Below, one piece after another: positions 1 to 10,290 of a DNA stretch of 64,000 nucleotides. Position 1 is the stretch's first letter. Each line of letters begins with the position of its first letter. Under the pieces are notes generated by a model, which searched no databases, was not told where the DNA came from, and saw only the letters and a program-made list of their open reading frames with translations. A program made the position numbers and the translations under genes. Origin of the DNA: Acinetobacter sp. LoGeW2-3 (GTDB lineage Bacteria > Pseudomonadota > Gammaproteobacteria > Pseudomonadales > Moraxellaceae); assembly GCF_002688565.1 (NCBI RefSeq), contig NZ_CP024011.1, forward strand, positions 744,001 to 808,000. Direction: 5' to 3'.

Positions 1-362
1 TTTAAAGTAGCCCCTACTTTACCGAAGTCACGCGCCTGTTTACCATCTTCAAAAGGCAGAATGTAATCGTCAGCTTTACGGTCTCCACTTAGGCGTACTG
101 CATGTTGAACCAGTACATCTACACCCACTTTCACTGGACCAACATCAGCATAACCAGACTTAGCATCCAAAGTCACACCTTGTGACCAGCTACCAAAATC
201 TTTTGATGGTGTATTAGCAGTACCTTCAATTTGACGATCTAAATAAAAGTTTCTAAATTTTAATTGAACATTACTGTCGTCAATAAAATCAGCCTGAGCA
301 GCTGTTATTCCTAAAGTCGCTGTTGCAGCAATGATTGCTATCCATAAATTATGACGACGCAT
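1..362 (-). CDS. OprD-family outer-membrane porin, N-terminal part (3' end outside window)
   Basis: About 120 residues are visible, from an ATG at 362. They begin with a signal peptide: MRRHN, a hydrophobic stretch, then AQA before the mature start at DFIDDS. The following text (SNVQLKFRNFYLDRQ, a serine/glycine-rich turn, then WSQGVTLDAKSGYADVGPVKVGVD) resembles the first strands of OprD/BenP-type specific porins, where the mature protein starts with a short acidic stretch and FRNFY. Such 18-stranded barrels take up small anions, often amino acids or aromatic acids. It lies downstream of the meta-cleavage operon on the same strand but behind a terminator, so a role in uptake of an aromatic substrate is only a suggestion. 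The gene runs off the left edge of the window. Confidence 0.8.
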   Translation of the reverse strand, partial: MRRHNLWIAIIAATATLGITAAQADFIDDSNVQLKFRNFYLDRQIEGTANTPSKDFGSWSQGVTLDAKSGYADVGPVKVGVDVLVQHAVRLSGDRKADDYILPFEDGKQARDFGKVGATL

Positions 363-869
363 TTTCTTTGTCCTTAACCAACATAAGAAGTAATGGCAGC
401 ATCATGCTTAACAACGTATTTATTTAAAATCCGACCACAGTATTAACTTTTCGATCTCAATTATTTTTCTGGGTTCATTTGAATATATTTGTCATTTTTT
501 TAATATTTTTAAAATCTTAGAGTATTTTTAAGTTTTTACTAATCAATGAAAATAACTCTTTGTTCTATATTTTAAATTCAATATTGAAAAGCATATTTAA
601 CCTGTAAATTCTATTTTTTAATCGTTTTCATGTTTAAGACTTTTTATAATACCTCAAAACTATAAGTTGTATTTATAAGAAATATGAAGGTTATTTAATT
701 CAGTAGATTTATTTTGAAGTTCAACTATTTATTCATAACAGCGTATATGATTTATTTCTCAATTTATTTTCTATTTTGTTGCTGAAATATTTTTAAATTT
801 TAAAAATAAAAAAAGCACCCTTTCGGGTGCTTTTTAAAATGGCAATCTTAAAAGATTAAATCATTCAAA
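363..869. other. AT-rich intergenic region
   Basis: Very AT-rich spacer between the porin start and the end of the aldolase gene. It contains the terminator at 811-835 and presumably the porin promoter. I see no convincing ORF, RNA gene or repeat in it. The base composition is clearly lower in GC than the flanking genes. Confidence 0.6.
808..837. terminator. Rho-independent terminator of the meta-cleavage operon
   Basis: Stem GCACCC / GGGTGC with a short TTTC loop, flanked by an A-run on one side and a T-run on the other, so it can work in both directions. It lies 33 bp past the aldolase stop codon on the minus strand. Confidence 0.85.
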
Positions 870-1889
870 TTAAGCTTGAAGCTCTTTCGCTTTCGACATA
901 GTCAATGCCAAGTCTTCAATCATGTCTTCCTGACCACCAACTGTGCCACGACGACCAAGTTCCATCAGGATTTCACGAGCAGACACGCCATATTTCGCTT
1001 CAGCACGTTTAGCGAATAACAGGAATGAAGAGTAAACACCTGCATAACCTAGAGTTGCAGCATCACGGTCTGCACGAATCTGATGTGTCATCATTGGAAT
1101 GATCAGATCTTCCGCAACGTCTTGTACTTTAAACAGGTCAACGCCAGTTTCCATTTGCATACGGTTGGCAACCGCAACAAACAGCTCAAGTGGCGTATTA
1201 CCTGCACCAGCACCCAGACCCGCAGAGGCTAAGTCGACACGTGTTGCACCTGCTTGTACAGCAGAAACAGAGTTGGCAACACCCATACCTAAGTTATGGT
1301 GACCATGGAAACCGATTTCGATGTCTGAACCTAAGTTAGAACGTAAGATACCTACACGGTCAGTCACGTCTTGCGGAAGCATATAACCAGCTGAGTCTGT
1401 TACATAGATACAGTTTGCACCGTATGACACCATTTTTTGCGCTTCTTCAAGAAGTTTTTCTGGAGAAGCCATGTGCGCCATCATTAAGAAGCCCACAGTG
1501 TCCATACCCAGTTTACGTGCAGCAGTAATGTGCTGTTCAGAAACGTCCGCTTCAGTAGAGTGAGTTGCAACACGAATAGTTGCCACACCTACATCATGCG
1601 CCATTTTCAGGTGATCAACTGTACCGATACCAGGAAGCAAAAGTGCAGACACTTTCGCTTGTTTCAGTTTAGGAATAACTGCTGTTAGGTATTCTTCGTC
1701 AGTTGCTGCCGCAAAACCGTAGTTTACAGAGTTACCGCCAAGGCCGTCACCATGTGTTACTTCGATTAAAGGTACACCTGCATCATCCAGCGCAGTGGCA
1801 ATCGCAACCATTTGTTCAGGTGTAGTTTGATGGCGCATTGGATGCATACCATCACGTAAAGTCATATCATTAATAATAATCTTAGACAT
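870..1889 (-). CDS. dmpG: 4-hydroxy-2-oxovalerate aldolase
   Basis: Cleaves 4-hydroxy-2-oxovalerate to pyruvate and acetaldehyde, the last carbon-splitting step of meta-cleavage of catechols. At 339 residues it matches the DmpG/BphI/MhpE family. The HMGL-like TIM barrel opens with TLRDG (R12, D13, the catalytic/metal-binding pair of the family) and has the metal-binding GFHGHHN at 193-199. The C-terminal region has the communication-domain pattern typical of aldolases that channel acetaldehyde to a partner dehydrogenase. That partner is the gene just upstream, 11 bp away, so the two products very likely form a complex. The symbol mhpE would be equally valid. Confidence 0.93.
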   Translation of the reverse strand: MSKIIINDMTLRDGMHPMRHQTTPEQMVAIATALDDAGVPLIEVTHGDGLGGNSVNYGFAAATDEEYLTAVIPKLKQAKVSALLLPGIGTVDHLKMAHDVGVATIRVATHSTEADVSEQHITAARKLGMDTVGFLMMAHMASPEKLLEEAQKMVSYGANCIYVTDSAGYMLPQDVTDRVGILRSNLGSDIEIGFHGHHNLGMGVANSVSAVQAGATRVDLASAGLGAGAGNTPLELFVAVANRMQMETGVDLFKVQDVAEDLIIPMMTHQIRADRDAATLGYAGVYSSFLLFAKRAEAKYGVSAREILMELGRRGTVGGQEDMIEDLALTMSKAKELQA

Positions 1890-1900
1890 GAAGGTGCTCC

Positions 1901-2797
1901 TTAAGCTTCAACTGCATTTAAAACACGTTCTGCGAACATTTCTGCGGTACGTGCAGCTGCTGCAGTCATAATGTCGAGGTTACCTGCATATTTAGGCAGG
2001 AAATCACCCAGACCTTCAACTTCAAGGAAGATCGATACGCGGTTGCCATCAAATACTGGACCATTGACCAGTTTGTAGCCTGGTACGTATTTTTGAACTT
2101 CTTTGATCATGGCATGTACAGATTCAGTGATCGCAGCCTGATCTGGTTCACCCTCAACCAAGCAGTGAACAGTGTCACGCATCATCAATGGTGGCTCAGC
2201 AGGGTTAATGATGATGATCGCTTTACCTTGTTTCGCACCACCGACTTTCTCAATCGCACCTGCAGTAGTACGAGTGAATTCGTCGATGTTTTTACGCGTA
2301 CCAGGACCAACTGATTTAGTAGATACAGTTGCGATGATTTCGCCATAGTTTACAGGCTGAACGCGAGAAATCGCTGCAACCATAGGAATAGTTGCCTGAC
2401 CGCCACAAGTCACCATGTTTACGTTTGGCACTTCACCTTGTTCAAGTAAAGCTTCAAGGTTTACAGGTGGTACGCAGTATGGACCGATCGCAGCTGGTGT
2501 TAAGTCAATCATTAACACGCCAAGCTCGTTCAGCTTACGGCTGTTTTCAGCATGTACATAAGCAGAAGTTGCATCAAATGCAATTTTGATGTCGTCTTCA
2601 ATGACATGAGGAAGTAGACCTTCTACGCCTTCAGCAGTGGTTTTTAAACCCATTTTCGCTGCACGCGCCAGACCTTCAGAAGTTGGGTCGATACCCACCA
2701 TCCATACTGGTTCTAACCATTCGCTACGTTGCAGTTTATAAAGCAAATCAGTACCAATATTACCTGGACCGATCAATGCACATTTAATCTTTTTCAT
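1901..2797 (-). CDS. dmpF: Acetaldehyde dehydrogenase (acetylating)
   Basis: Converts acetaldehyde, NAD+ and CoA to acetyl-CoA, taking its substrate from the aldolase. The N-terminal Rossmann motif is GPGNIG at residues 10-15, and the catalytic cysteine is C131 in [12 protein letters not shown]; both positions match DmpF/MhpF (about 300 residues). I start at the ATG at 2797 because it has an AGAGAG ribosome-binding site and begins [10 protein letters not shown], as in the family; the longer frame to 2833 would overlap the upstream gene. It is the middle gene of the operon. Its catalytic residues are intact. Confidence 0.93.
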   Translation of the reverse strand: MKKIKCALIGPGNIGTDLLYKLQRSEWLEPVWMVGIDPTSEGLARAAKMGLKTTAEGVEGLLPHVIEDDIKIAFDATSAYVHAENSRKLNELGVLMIDLTPAAIGPYCVPPVNLEALLEQGEVPNVNMVTCGGQATIPMVAAISRVQPVNYGEIIATVSTKSVGPGTRKNIDEFTRTTAGAIEKVGGAKQGKAIIIINPAEPPLMMRDTVHCLVEGEPDQAAITESVHAMIKEVQKYVPGYKLVNGPVFDGNRVSIFLEVEGLGDFLPKYAGNLDIMTAAAARTAEMFAERVLNAVEA

Positions 2798-2819
2798 GAA
2801 TGTACTCTCTTGTATTCCC

Positions 2820-3617
2820 TTATTCAGCAGCAAAAGCAGCTGTTACTGAACCAAAGCCTTCAATTTCAACTTTGAATTCATCGCCCGGCTGAGCCACAAC
2901 CATTGGACCTAAAGCACCAGTCAGAATGATGTCGCCTTTTAATAATGGACGACCGCGACGTACCATTTCGTCAGCCAGCCATACAGCAGCATTTAGTGGA
3001 TTTGCCAGACATGCTTTACCCACGCCTTGAGAAACCACTTCTTCACCGCGAGTCATGACCATCTTGCAATTCACAAGGTCAAGGTTTTCAAGTTTTACAG
3101 GCTTAGAGCCCAGAACGAATGCAGCAGAAGATGCATTATCAGCCACTGTATCAATCAGGCTGATTTTCCAGTTTTCGATACGGCTATCCACTACTTCTAC
3201 CGCAGGCAATGCATAATCAGTTGCACTGATGATGTCTGCATACGTGTGTTTTGCTTTGGTTAAATCTTCTTTGATCACCAATGCAATTTCTGCTTCAACT
3301 TTCGGTTGAATCAATAGACCTGCAGGAATCGCTTCACCATCGCCATAGGCCATGTCGGCAAACAACATACCGAAGTCAGGTTGGTCTACACCGAGTTGCG
3401 CTTGAACAACTTTAGAGGTTAGACCGATTTTACGACCAACCAAACGGCGACCTTCAGACAATGCACGCTCTGTGTTAACTTCCTGAACGGCGTATGCGAT
3501 ATCCACGTCAGCACTTTCGCCACCCAATTGTGGGCGGATCGGTGCGATCGCAGTTTTTGACAATTCAGCGCTACGTAATGCTTGAGCAACTGATTCAACG
3601 ACAGCAGAATTCGACAT
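2820..3617 (-). CDS. dmpE: 2-oxopent-4-enoate hydratase
   Basis: Hydrates 2-hydroxypenta-2,4-dienoate (2-oxopent-4-enoate) to 4-hydroxy-2-oxovalerate, feeding the aldolase. It has 265 residues from the ATG at 3617, which is preceded by AAGGAAA. It has the fumarylacetoacetase-like fold of MhpD/DmpE, with GRKIGLTSK near 61-69, VDQPDFG near 78, and the metal-binding acidic set E108, E110 and E141. The closely related 4-oxalocrotonate decarboxylase (DmpH) is the main alternative. The gene order hydratase-dehydrogenase-aldolase, with no separate decarboxylase or ring-cleavage gene here, favours the hydratase. First gene of the operon. Confidence 0.85.
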   Translation of the reverse strand: MSNSAVVESVAQALRSAELSKTAIAPIRPQLGGESADVDIAYAVQEVNTERALSEGRRLVGRKIGLTSKVVQAQLGVDQPDFGMLFADMAYGDGEAIPAGLLIQPKVEAEIALVIKEDLTKAKHTYADIISATDYALPAVEVVDSRIENWKISLIDTVADNASSAAFVLGSKPVKLENLDLVNCKMVMTRGEEVVSQGVGKACLANPLNAAVWLADEMVRRGRPLLKGDIILTGALGPMVVAQPGDEFKVEIEGFGSVTAAFAAE

Positions 3618-4025
3618 CAATGTTTCCTTAAACTGCAAAAATGAGGTTTATGCTGGAATCCAGAACAGGACCTGACCAAGCGCAAAGAAATCTTCTGCAA
3701 TTTGGGAAATTGGCCGATTCTGAAAAGAACATAAAAATAAACAGTCTAAGAATCGGAAAATTAATGAATGAATGCCAATAGTTATTTTATTTTTCGCTAT
3801 AGCTATTATCTATAAATATTTCTTATATTAATTTATATAAAACAATTACTTAATTATTTAACCCAGACAAATTCCGAGTAAAATCCTCAGCAATATTGGC
3901 GGTTTAAATTGATCAAGTTTGCAGCTTTAGACTAAAAGATTAGACTAAATGCACGAATTTAATTCAATGACAGGCATTCAATCTACATATATTGCCTGTC
4001 ATTTCATAGAACCCAGAATACCGGA
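3618..4025 (-). promoter_or_regulatory. Promoter/operator region of the meta-cleavage operon
   Basis: A spacer of about 400 bp without a gene. It holds two perfect inverted repeats: CAATTT-GGG-AAATTG at 3698-3712, and CCGATTCT at 3714-3721 paired with AGAATCGG at 3749-3756. Both lie within 140 bp upstream of the hydratase start, where an operator for a LysR-, IclR- or XylR-type regulator could sit. No regulator gene is adjacent. I could not place a convincing -35/-10 pair. The part from 3780 to 3890 is AT-rich and shows nothing further. Confidence 0.45.
3967..4002 (-). terminator. Inverted repeat after the HAD gene
   Basis: Perfect 10-bp arms ATGACAGGCA (3967-3976) and TGCCTGTCAT (3993-4002) with a 16-nt loop, 24 bp past the HAD phosphatase stop codon. 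There is no clear U-tract, so termination is a guess from position. Confidence 0.4.
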
Positions 4026-4694
4026 TTAAATTGCTTCCTTCCATTGGACTTTAGCCAATAAAAACTCATGTAAGCTGCTGACATCATTCACAATCGACAG
4101 TGGATTAAACTGCGCCAAAGTTTCTGGTGTATGTACGCCATAAGCCACACCTACACTTGGCATGGCAATATTCAGCGCCATTTCCAGGTCGTAAGAGGTA
4201 TCCCCCACCATAATTGCTTCATGCGCATGTACATTTGTTTCTGCCAGAATTTCAGCCAGCATTAAAGGATCAGGTTTGGAGCGTGTTTCACTGGCAGCAC
4301 GGGTGGCATGAAATAGGTCCACACTCTTGGTCTGATTGAGCACTCGATCTAAACCTTTACGGCTTTTACCTGTAGCAACAGCTAGTTTGATTCCCTCGTC
4401 TTTTAAGGCATAAAGCATTTCAGAAACACCCTCAAACCAGGCATCTTCAACAGAGTTCGCCACATAATGATCTGAATAGGCTTGCAAAATATCAGCATGT
4501 AATTCTGGCACACTTGGAAATAGTAGCTGCGCCACTTCTGGCAAACCCAGCCCGATAATGCTTTTGGCGTCTGCATCAGTTAACGGTTGCTGAAATTGCT
4601 GTGCGGCAAACTGCAGGCTCGACACGATCTGACCTACTGAATCAAATAAAGTGCCATCCCAATCAAAAATGACCAGTTTTACAGGGGAATTCAT
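4026..4694 (-). CDS. HAD-family phosphatase (phosphoglycolate phosphatase-like)
   Basis: A 222-residue haloacid dehalogenase-type hydrolase. Motif I is FDWDGTLFDS, with nucleophile D11 and acid/base D13. Motif II lies in LAVATGKSRKG, the lysine motif in SETRSKPDP, and motif IV in MVGDTSYDLEMA. The helical cap between motifs I and II fits the Gph/PpaX group, which dephosphorylates small phosphate esters such as 2-phosphoglycolate. The true substrate cannot be told from sequence. In other Acinetobacter the rluC neighbour is often annotated as a HAD-IA hydrolase. It is transcribed in the same direction as rluC but separated by a 380-bp hairpin-rich spacer, so co-transcription is uncertain. Confidence 0.88.
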   Translation of the reverse strand: MNSPVKLVIFDWDGTLFDSVGQIVSSLQFAAQQFQQPLTDADAKSIIGLGLPEVAQLLFPSVPELHADILQAYSDHYVANSVEDAWFEGVSEMLYALKDEGIKLAVATGKSRKGLDRVLNQTKSVDLFHATRAASETRSKPDPLMLAEILAETNVHAHEAIMVGDTSYDLEMALNIAMPSVGVAYGVHTPETLAQFNPLSIVNDVSSLHEFLLAKVQWKEAI

Positions 4695-5074
4695 ATAAGG
4701 TTCCTAGTATTTGATTCAGTAGAAGAAGATTCGCTACTTCTTGCGTGCAAATTCAAAACATAAATAAGCTTTCGTAATATCCCCTCTCCTTCTAGGAGAG
4801 GGTTAGGGAGAGGTTAAATTCATTCATAACCTCGATCAGCTTCAATGTCGAACTGTTTTCGTATAGGTATTATCTACTTTTCAAGGATGAAAAGTAGCAA
4901 AAATCCTTTGTTACTCTGATGGCACGTCCCTGTACTACAGAGTAACGGCGACATCCATGTCGCCTTTCATTGATTTAGAAATTAGCTTGAATTCCCTAAC
5001 CCTCTTTAATAAAAAGAGGAACTCCCCCACTTAAATAAAGCAAAATGAGAGAAGGCACATTAAAAAGCTAAATA
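4695..5074. repeat. Hairpin-rich intergenic element
   Basis: This gene-free stretch holds five perfect inverted repeats. They are CCCTCTCC/GGAGAGGG (4782-4802); CTACTTTTC/GAAAAGTAG (4874-4897); GTTACTCTG/CAGAGTAAC (4910-4946); GGCGACAT/ATGTCGCC (4947-4964); and CCTCTTT/AAAGAGG (5001-5019). The first is followed by GAGGGTTAGGGAGAGGT (4798-4814), which recurs exactly at 41164-41180, so at least that part belongs to an interspersed repeat family. The three middle hairpins are nearly contiguous. Function unknown: transcription termination, RNA processing or a non-autonomous mobile repeat are all possible. Confidence 0.6.
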
Positions 5075-6043
5075 TTACTCATCATCTTCCGCGGGCGTTA
5101 CTACCTTATCCGCCTTTTGCGCACGAAGCTGAGCTACAAGACTCTGCATATCTTCCGGTAATGGTGCTTCGATGGTCGGATAACCTGGAATCTCTAGACG
5201 CATGGCATGCAAACATAAACGACGAGGTTTTGGACCACGATATTCAGTTTCATGACCGTATTTCTCATCACCCACCAGTGGATGACCAATACTTAAACCA
5301 TGTACACGAATCTGATGGGTACGACCAGAAAGTGGAGATGCATACACCAGTGTTGCATGCATAAAACGTTCCTGCACATTCCACTGGGTTTTCGAATCCT
5401 TACCTTCTTTAGAGACACGGACACGACGTTCGCCATTCGAAAGCTCATAACGATGTAAAGGTGCATCAATTAATTGCTTGTCCAGGCTGACTTGACCTTT
5501 TACCACTGCTGCATAGGTTTTTTTAATCTTATGTTCACGTAATAAATCTTGCAGAGTTTTCAGCACGCTACGTTTTTTCGAGATCATCACCAGACCAGAC
5601 GTATCACGGTCAATACGGTGGATGAGTTCTAGGTATTTTTTACCCGTTGCTGCACGCAAGCCTTCGATCAGACCATAGGCCACGCCGCTACCGCCATGCA
5701 CAGCAATACCCGATGGTTTATTCACCACCATCAAGCCTTCATCTTCATAAATCACACGTGCCAACAGACCTTGTGCCACCTTGTCAGACACTGGCGCAGC
5801 AGATTCATCTTTTTGTTCATAACGGATGGGCGCGACACGAATCTGGTCACCAATCGCCAGTTTAGTTTCTGCCTTAATTCGTTTTTTATTGACGCGAACC
5901 TGGCCTTCACGGATCAAACGATAGATGCGGCTTTTGGGTACACCTTTCAGACGGCTAAACAGGAAATTATCGATTCGCTGTCCATCTTGGTGTTCATCCA
6001 CCTCAAACCACGTGACGTTTTGCCATTGTTGCGTAGAATTCAT
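5075..6043 (-). CDS. rluC: 23S rRNA pseudouridine synthase RluC
   Basis: Isomerises uridines 955, 2504 and 2580 of 23S rRNA (E. coli numbering). It has 322 residues: an S4-like RNA-binding domain at about 20-75 (RIDNFLFSRLKGVPKSRIYR), then the RluA-type catalytic domain with HRIDRDTSG at 142-150, where D145 is the catalytic aspartate, and later RTHQIRVHG. A short acidic tail follows. The gene is divergent from rne, the arrangement found in E. coli and most gammaproteobacteria, which supports RluC over RluD. The two starts are about 770 bp apart. Confidence 0.93.
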   Translation of the reverse strand: MNSTQQWQNVTWFEVDEHQDGQRIDNFLFSRLKGVPKSRIYRLIREGQVRVNKKRIKAETKLAIGDQIRVAPIRYEQKDESAAPVSDKVAQGLLARVIYEDEGLMVVNKPSGIAVHGGSGVAYGLIEGLRAATGKKYLELIHRIDRDTSGLVMISKKRSVLKTLQDLLREHKIKKTYAAVVKGQVSLDKQLIDAPLHRYELSNGERRVRVSKEGKDSKTQWNVQERFMHATLVYASPLSGRTHQIRVHGLSIGHPLVGDEKYGHETEYRGPKPRRLCLHAMRLEIPGYPTIEAPLPEDMQSLVAQLRAQKADKVVTPAEDDE

Positions 6044-6816
6044 ACAGTTACTATGACCTAAAAATTGATTGAAATTGATTAATAAGTGACCACTTAGGCT
6101 ATGCTTTACACAAGAAACATAAGCTTAGCCCATAGGCAGATGATTCAAGGTTTGATATAGTCAGCGCACGGAAACCATCGTTTGTGAGTAAAAGTTGGTG
6201 CATGACAGATTTATTTCTGTACATGATCATTCAATTAAACCCTCACATAATACGGGAAGGTCCCAAAAGAATTATGCCGACGCCGAAGGCTTATTATATC
6301 GGCAAAAAAGCAAACTGTTGCGTTTAATTGTACCTCAGGTACATAAATCAGTTTGTCTGAAAAAATATGTCGCCAACTTAGTTGGCTTTTAAACGTAAAC
6401 TGATACACATCAGATTAGTCGCACCCTGAAGACGACTTCAGGCTACAGCGTTTGATGCATTGGATCTGCACAGTTTGTAAAGGTACGACGATAATTCCGT
6501 ATCAAGACACTCTATCTACAAAGAAGGGATGATCTTCGAGCAATGTGACAGTGAAAGTTACTCACATCCAATGCACCGCTCGTCCGCCAGTGAAGCGTTC
6601 AGGTGACTTTAATCGTTTAAAGATTGAAGCCGTATTGCCATCATCAATACGTGAATCAAAAAACCGAAGCTGATCTATATCAAAATAGACGCCGGGAATA
6701 AAAGACTCAGACCACAATGAAATTCATTGCAGATCTGGGCCATTGATCCGTGATGTTTGATGTTCGCTACGTGAATAGCGATTTTTTGCTGTGTATCACT
6801 ATAAGGTGTTACACCC
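6044..6816 (+). promoter_or_regulatory. Long structured leader/promoter region of rne
   Basis: A 773-bp region without a convincing gene. In other gammaproteobacteria the rne mRNA has a long 5' UTR whose hairpins let RNase E control its own level. Here I see TAAGTG/CACTTA at 6083-6096, GTACC-tca-GGTAC near 6330, an outer stem ATCAGTTT/AAACTGAT (6347-6354 with 6397-6404) enclosing GCCAAC-tta-GTTGGC (6372-6386), and CCTGAAG/CTTCAGG (6425-6442). The nested stem is followed by TTTT and could act as an attenuator. The transcription start was not determined. Confidence 0.5.
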
Positions 6817-9800
6817 ATGAAACGTATGTTGATTAATGCAACACATGCCGAAGAAATTCGCGTTGCACTTGTCACTGGTCAGCGTCTTTACGATTTTGAT
6901 TTAGAGAATCGTACCCGTGAACAAAAGAAATCTAATATCTATAAAGGTCACGTGACTCGCGTTGAACCTTCTTTAGAAGCTGTATTCGTTGAATACGGTG
7001 CGGGTCGTCAAGGTTTCTTGTCGATGCGTGAAATTGCCAATACTTATTACAAAGCAGATCCTCGCCAAACTTCAAATATCCGCGAACTGATTACTGAAGG
7101 CACTGAGCTTTTGGTACAGGTGGAAAAAGAAGAACGTGGTAATAAAGGTGCTGCCCTTTCTACTTTCATCTCTTTAGCTGGCCGTTATTTGGTTCTTATG
7201 CCAAATAACCCGAAAGGTGGCGGTATCAGCCGTCAGATTTCGGGTTCAGTTCGTGAAGAATTGAAAGAAATGCTAGCCTCTTTAAATGTGCCACGTGGTA
7301 TGAGCGTAATTGTTCGTACCGCAGGGATCGGTCGTTCTCAAGAAGAACTGCAACTTGATCTTCAACATTTGATGGATCTTTGGGCACAAATCCAAAGTAC
7401 TGCAAACTCTGGCCCATCACCTATGCTGGTACACCAGGAAGCAGGTGTAGTGACTCGTGCCATCCGTGACTATTTACGTGATGACGTTGCTGAAATCTTA
7501 ATTGATTCTGAGCAAGCGTATAACGAAGCCTATAACTTCGTAAAAGCAGTAATGCCACGTCAGCTAGACAAGCTAAAAACTTATACTTTAAATGAGCCTT
7601 TATTCGCTCACTTCGGTATCGAAAGCCAAATCCAAACTGCTTATGAACGTGAAGTAAAACTTCCTTCTGGCGGTTCGATTGTGATCGACCAAACTGAAGC
7701 ATTAGTGTCAATCGATATCAACTCAGCAAAATCAACGCGTGGTCAGGACGTTGAAGATACAGCGTTAAATACCAACCTTGAAGCTGCTGAAGAAATTGCC
7801 CGCCAATTACGTTTACGTGATATCGGTGGTCTGGTTGTAATCGATTTCATTGACATGACCAAAGACCGCAACCAGCGTATGGTTGAAGCGAAACTGCGTG
7901 AAGCAACACAAAGCGACCGCGCACGTATCCAGTTCGGTCAATTGTCTCGTTTCGGTTTGATGGAAATGAGCCGTCAACGTCTGCGCCCTTCTCTGGAAGA
8001 AGCAACTGGCTATGTATGCCCACGTTGTCATGGCACAGGTATGGTTCGTGACCTGCGTTCTCTATCACTTTCTATCATGCGTAAAGTGGAAGAGATTGCA
8101 CTGCGTGAACGTCATGGTGAAGTTCAGGTTGAAGTACCGGTTGAAATCGCAGCATTCTTATTGAATGAAAAACGTCACAGCTTGGTTTACCTGGAACAAA
8201 CTTCAAGTACTCGTGTGACTGTATTGCCGCATCCGCACTTGGAAACGCCACATTACGAGATTTCTTATAATCCTGAAGGTTTCGCACCGACTAGCTATGA
8301 ACGCACTGAAGCAACACGTTCAAGTGAAAAAGAACTGGGTTATGAGTCTTCTGAATGGCATTTAGAAGAAGAGCAACATGCTCAACAAGCCGCAGCTCAA
8401 GCCCCTGCGCAACAACAAAACAACGGCAGAAATAATAAACGTCGCAATAACCAAAATCAAAACCAGAATGCACAACAAGCACCCGTTGCTCAACAGGCAC
8501 CTGCTGCTCAAGTTGCTGCTCCTGCAGCCAGCCCATGTGCATGGTTAGAAAACCTGTTTGTACAAAAACAGGCGGCTACTGTTGATCAATCTCGCACTGC
8601 CAATAATGCAGCTGCTGCGATTGAACAAATGATCAATGGCGGCGCGGTAAGTCGTGGTCAATTCGGTCAAGTTGCTGCACCTGTTGCTCAACCAGCACCG
8701 CAACATACCGCTCAACCAGCACCACAACCTGCTGCTGCACCAAGCAGTAATGCTTATCTTGCACCATCCACTGTGGCGCATAAGCCAGAGCGTGATCTTG
8801 CTGAAAAAGCTGAACGTGAAGAAAAATCACAACGCAGCCATAAAAAACAGCGCAACAACAAGCATAAAGAGCAGCGCGAGCCGCAACAACACGACAATGC
8901 ACCGCAACAAGTGCATGAAGAAGTGGTTCAGTTGTCTCGTCAGGAACAGCGTCAAGAACAACGTGAGCAAAAGCGCAAGAATCCGCGCCATCAGCAAGAG
9001 CACAATCAAGATGCCCAAGCTGAACAGCAAACTGCTGTACCACGTCGTGACCGTCGCAACCAGCAACGCCCAGAACGACCAAATCGCCACCGCGATCAAA
9101 GCGTGCTGAATGAACAGGCTGCTGCACCTCAAGCTCCTGCTGTTGTTGAAGCACCAGCTGCTAACGAACAGCAAGTCCGTGTAGAATTGATTGATGCACC
9201 GCGTCAAGACGTTACACCAACAGCAATGGTGGTAAATGTCGATCAGGGCCAAAGCGAAATCGTGGCACTGAACGGTACTACACCTGTAGTGGCTGCTCCT
9301 ACTGAAACTGCACCTGAAAAGGCGCCAGCTGTAGCAACAATGGCAGCAGAACTGAAAGAAAAAACTGAAACGGTTGATCTGACTGAAGCCCCTGCTCCAG
9401 CAGCAGCGCTTGAACAGGCAACGCCGAAAGCTGAAAAAGCTCGTGCCAGCAATGACCCACGTCAACGTCGTCGTGACCGTCGTGCCGCACAAGGCCAACA
9501 GGCTTCTCAAGCCGCTCAGCTTCGTCCTTCACAAGTACCGACCCTCGGTCAGTACACTGTAGGCAGCCTGATCCGCCATGTATACGGTGAAGACTGTTCA
9601 GTACTGATTGAACAGTTCGGTCTGATGGCAACTTTCAACCGTGCGCTAGACAAGTTCACGAAGCAATATAACGAAAGTGTTGTTACTGCAGCGACTGCCG
9701 AGAAAAAACCGGTAACGCGTGATGTGGAAGTGAGTAAAGCGCAACCAGAACCAGAACCAGCGCCGGTACTAGATCTGACTCCACCAAAACCGGTATCAGA

Positions 9801-10269
9801 AAAGCGTGTAGCAAACGATCCGCGTGAGCGTCGTCGTTTAGCTAAACTTGCTGCTGAACAAGCACTGGTACAAGCTAAACAGGCTGCTCAGTCAGAAGAA
9901 AAAACTGAACAGGCTGCTCAGTCAGAAGAAAAAACTGAACAGGCTGTTGCTGAACCAGCAGCAGAAGCTCAAGCTGTTGCAGCACAGTCTGCAGAAACTG
10001 TAGAAGTGCTGAATGCTGAACAGCCGACGAAAGCAACACCTGAACAGGTTGTTGAAGCAGCTGCGGCACCTACTGAAACAGAAGCACCTGCTACGGCAGA
10101 AACAGCAACTGAAGAAGTCGCACCAGCAGCTGAAAATACCGCTGAAGCAACTGAAGTGAAAGCTGAAACAGTGGAAACGGAAGCGGAAAAGGCAGAGAAA
10201 TCTCCTGCCCGTCCACGTCGCCCACGTGGCCGTCCACCGAAGAAAGCCAATACTGCAACTGAGTCATAA
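6817..10269 (+). CDS. rne: Ribonuclease E
   Basis: Essential endoribonuclease for mRNA decay and for rRNA/tRNA processing, and scaffold of the degradosome. It has 1150 residues. The N-terminal catalytic half (about 1-520) starts [19 protein letters not shown], has an S1 domain at about 35-125, catalytic aspartates D300 ([11 protein letters not shown]) and D343 (VIDFIDM), and the Zn-link CPRC with C401 and C404; all are 3 residues offset from E. coli. The rest is low-complexity: Gln/Ala/Pro-rich stretches broken by Arg-rich patches near 680-760 and 880-895, which resemble RNA-binding arms, and an AT-hook-like RPRGRPPKK at the C-terminus. A conserved block near 910-950 ([19 protein letters not shown]) stands out within the disordered region. 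Probably autoregulated through the leader. Confidence 0.96.
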   Translation: MKRMLINATHAEEIRVALVTGQRLYDFDLENRTREQKKSNIYKGHVTRVEPSLEAVFVEYGAGRQGFLSMREIANTYYKADPRQTSNIRELITEGTELLVQVEKEERGNKGAALSTFISLAGRYLVLMPNNPKGGGISRQISGSVREELKEMLASLNVPRGMSVIVRTAGIGRSQEELQLDLQHLMDLWAQIQSTANSGPSPMLVHQEAGVVTRAIRDYLRDDVAEILIDSEQAYNEAYNFVKAVMPRQLDKLKTYTLNEPLFAHFGIESQIQTAYEREVKLPSGGSIVIDQTEALVSIDINSAKSTRGQDVEDTALNTNLEAAEEIARQLRLRDIGGLVVIDFIDMTKDRNQRMVEAKLREATQSDRARIQFGQLSRFGLMEMSRQRLRPSLEEATGYVCPRCHGTGMVRDLRSLSLSIMRKVEEIALRERHGEVQVEVPVEIAAFLLNEKRHSLVYLEQTSSTRVTVLPHPHLETPHYEISYNPEGFAPTSYERTEATRSSEKELGYESSEWHLEEEQHAQQAAAQAPAQQQNNGRNNKRRNNQNQNQNAQQAPVAQQAPAAQVAAPAASPCAWLENLFVQKQAATVDQSRTANNAAAAIEQMINGGAVSRGQFGQVAAPVAQPAPQHTAQPAPQPAAAPSSNAYLAPSTVAHKPERDLAEKAEREEKSQRSHKKQRNNKHKEQREPQQHDNAPQQVHEEVVQLSRQEQRQEQREQKRKNPRHQQEHNQDAQAEQQTAVPRRDRRNQQRPERPNRHRDQSVLNEQAAAPQAPAVVEAPAANEQQVRVELIDAPRQDVTPTAMVVNVDQGQSEIVALNGTTPVVAAPTETAPEKAPAVATMAAELKEKTETVDLTEAPAPAAALEQATPKAEKARASNDPRQRRRDRRAAQGQQASQAAQLRPSQVPTLGQYTVGSLIRHVYGEDCSVLIEQFGLMATFNRALDKFTKQYNESVVTAATAEKKPVTRDVEVSKAQPEPEPAPVLDLTPPKPVSEKRVANDPRERRRLAKLAAEQALVQAKQAAQSEEKTEQAAQSEEKTEQAVAEPAAEAQAVAAQSAETVEVLNAEQPTKATPEQVVEAAAAPTETEAPATAETATEEVAPAAENTAEATEVKAETVETEAEKAEKSPARPRRPRGRPPKKANTATES
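9881..9940 (+). repeat. Perfect 30-bp tandem repeat inside rne
   Basis: Two identical 30-bp units (9881-9910 and 9911-9940) encode two copies of [10 protein letters not shown] in the disordered C-terminal arm. The reading frame is kept, so copy number could change by slippage without inactivating the enzyme. Confidence 0.95.
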
Positions 10270-10290
10270 TTCGCCCAATTGCAGTAATCT

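Noticed and set aside
3690..3725. Sigma-54 promoter before the meta-cleavage operon
   Set aside because: GG and GC dinucleotides are present on the minus strand but the spacing is 15, not 10, so it does not fit the -24/-12 consensus.
6195..6392. 65-residue ORF in the rne leader
   Set aside because: No ribosome-binding site, no family-like pattern, and it coincides with the hairpins of the leader.
8654..9109. 151-residue ORF and several minus-strand ORFs inside rne
   Set aside because: They are frame shadows of the repetitive Gln/Ala/Arg-rich coding sequence of rne.
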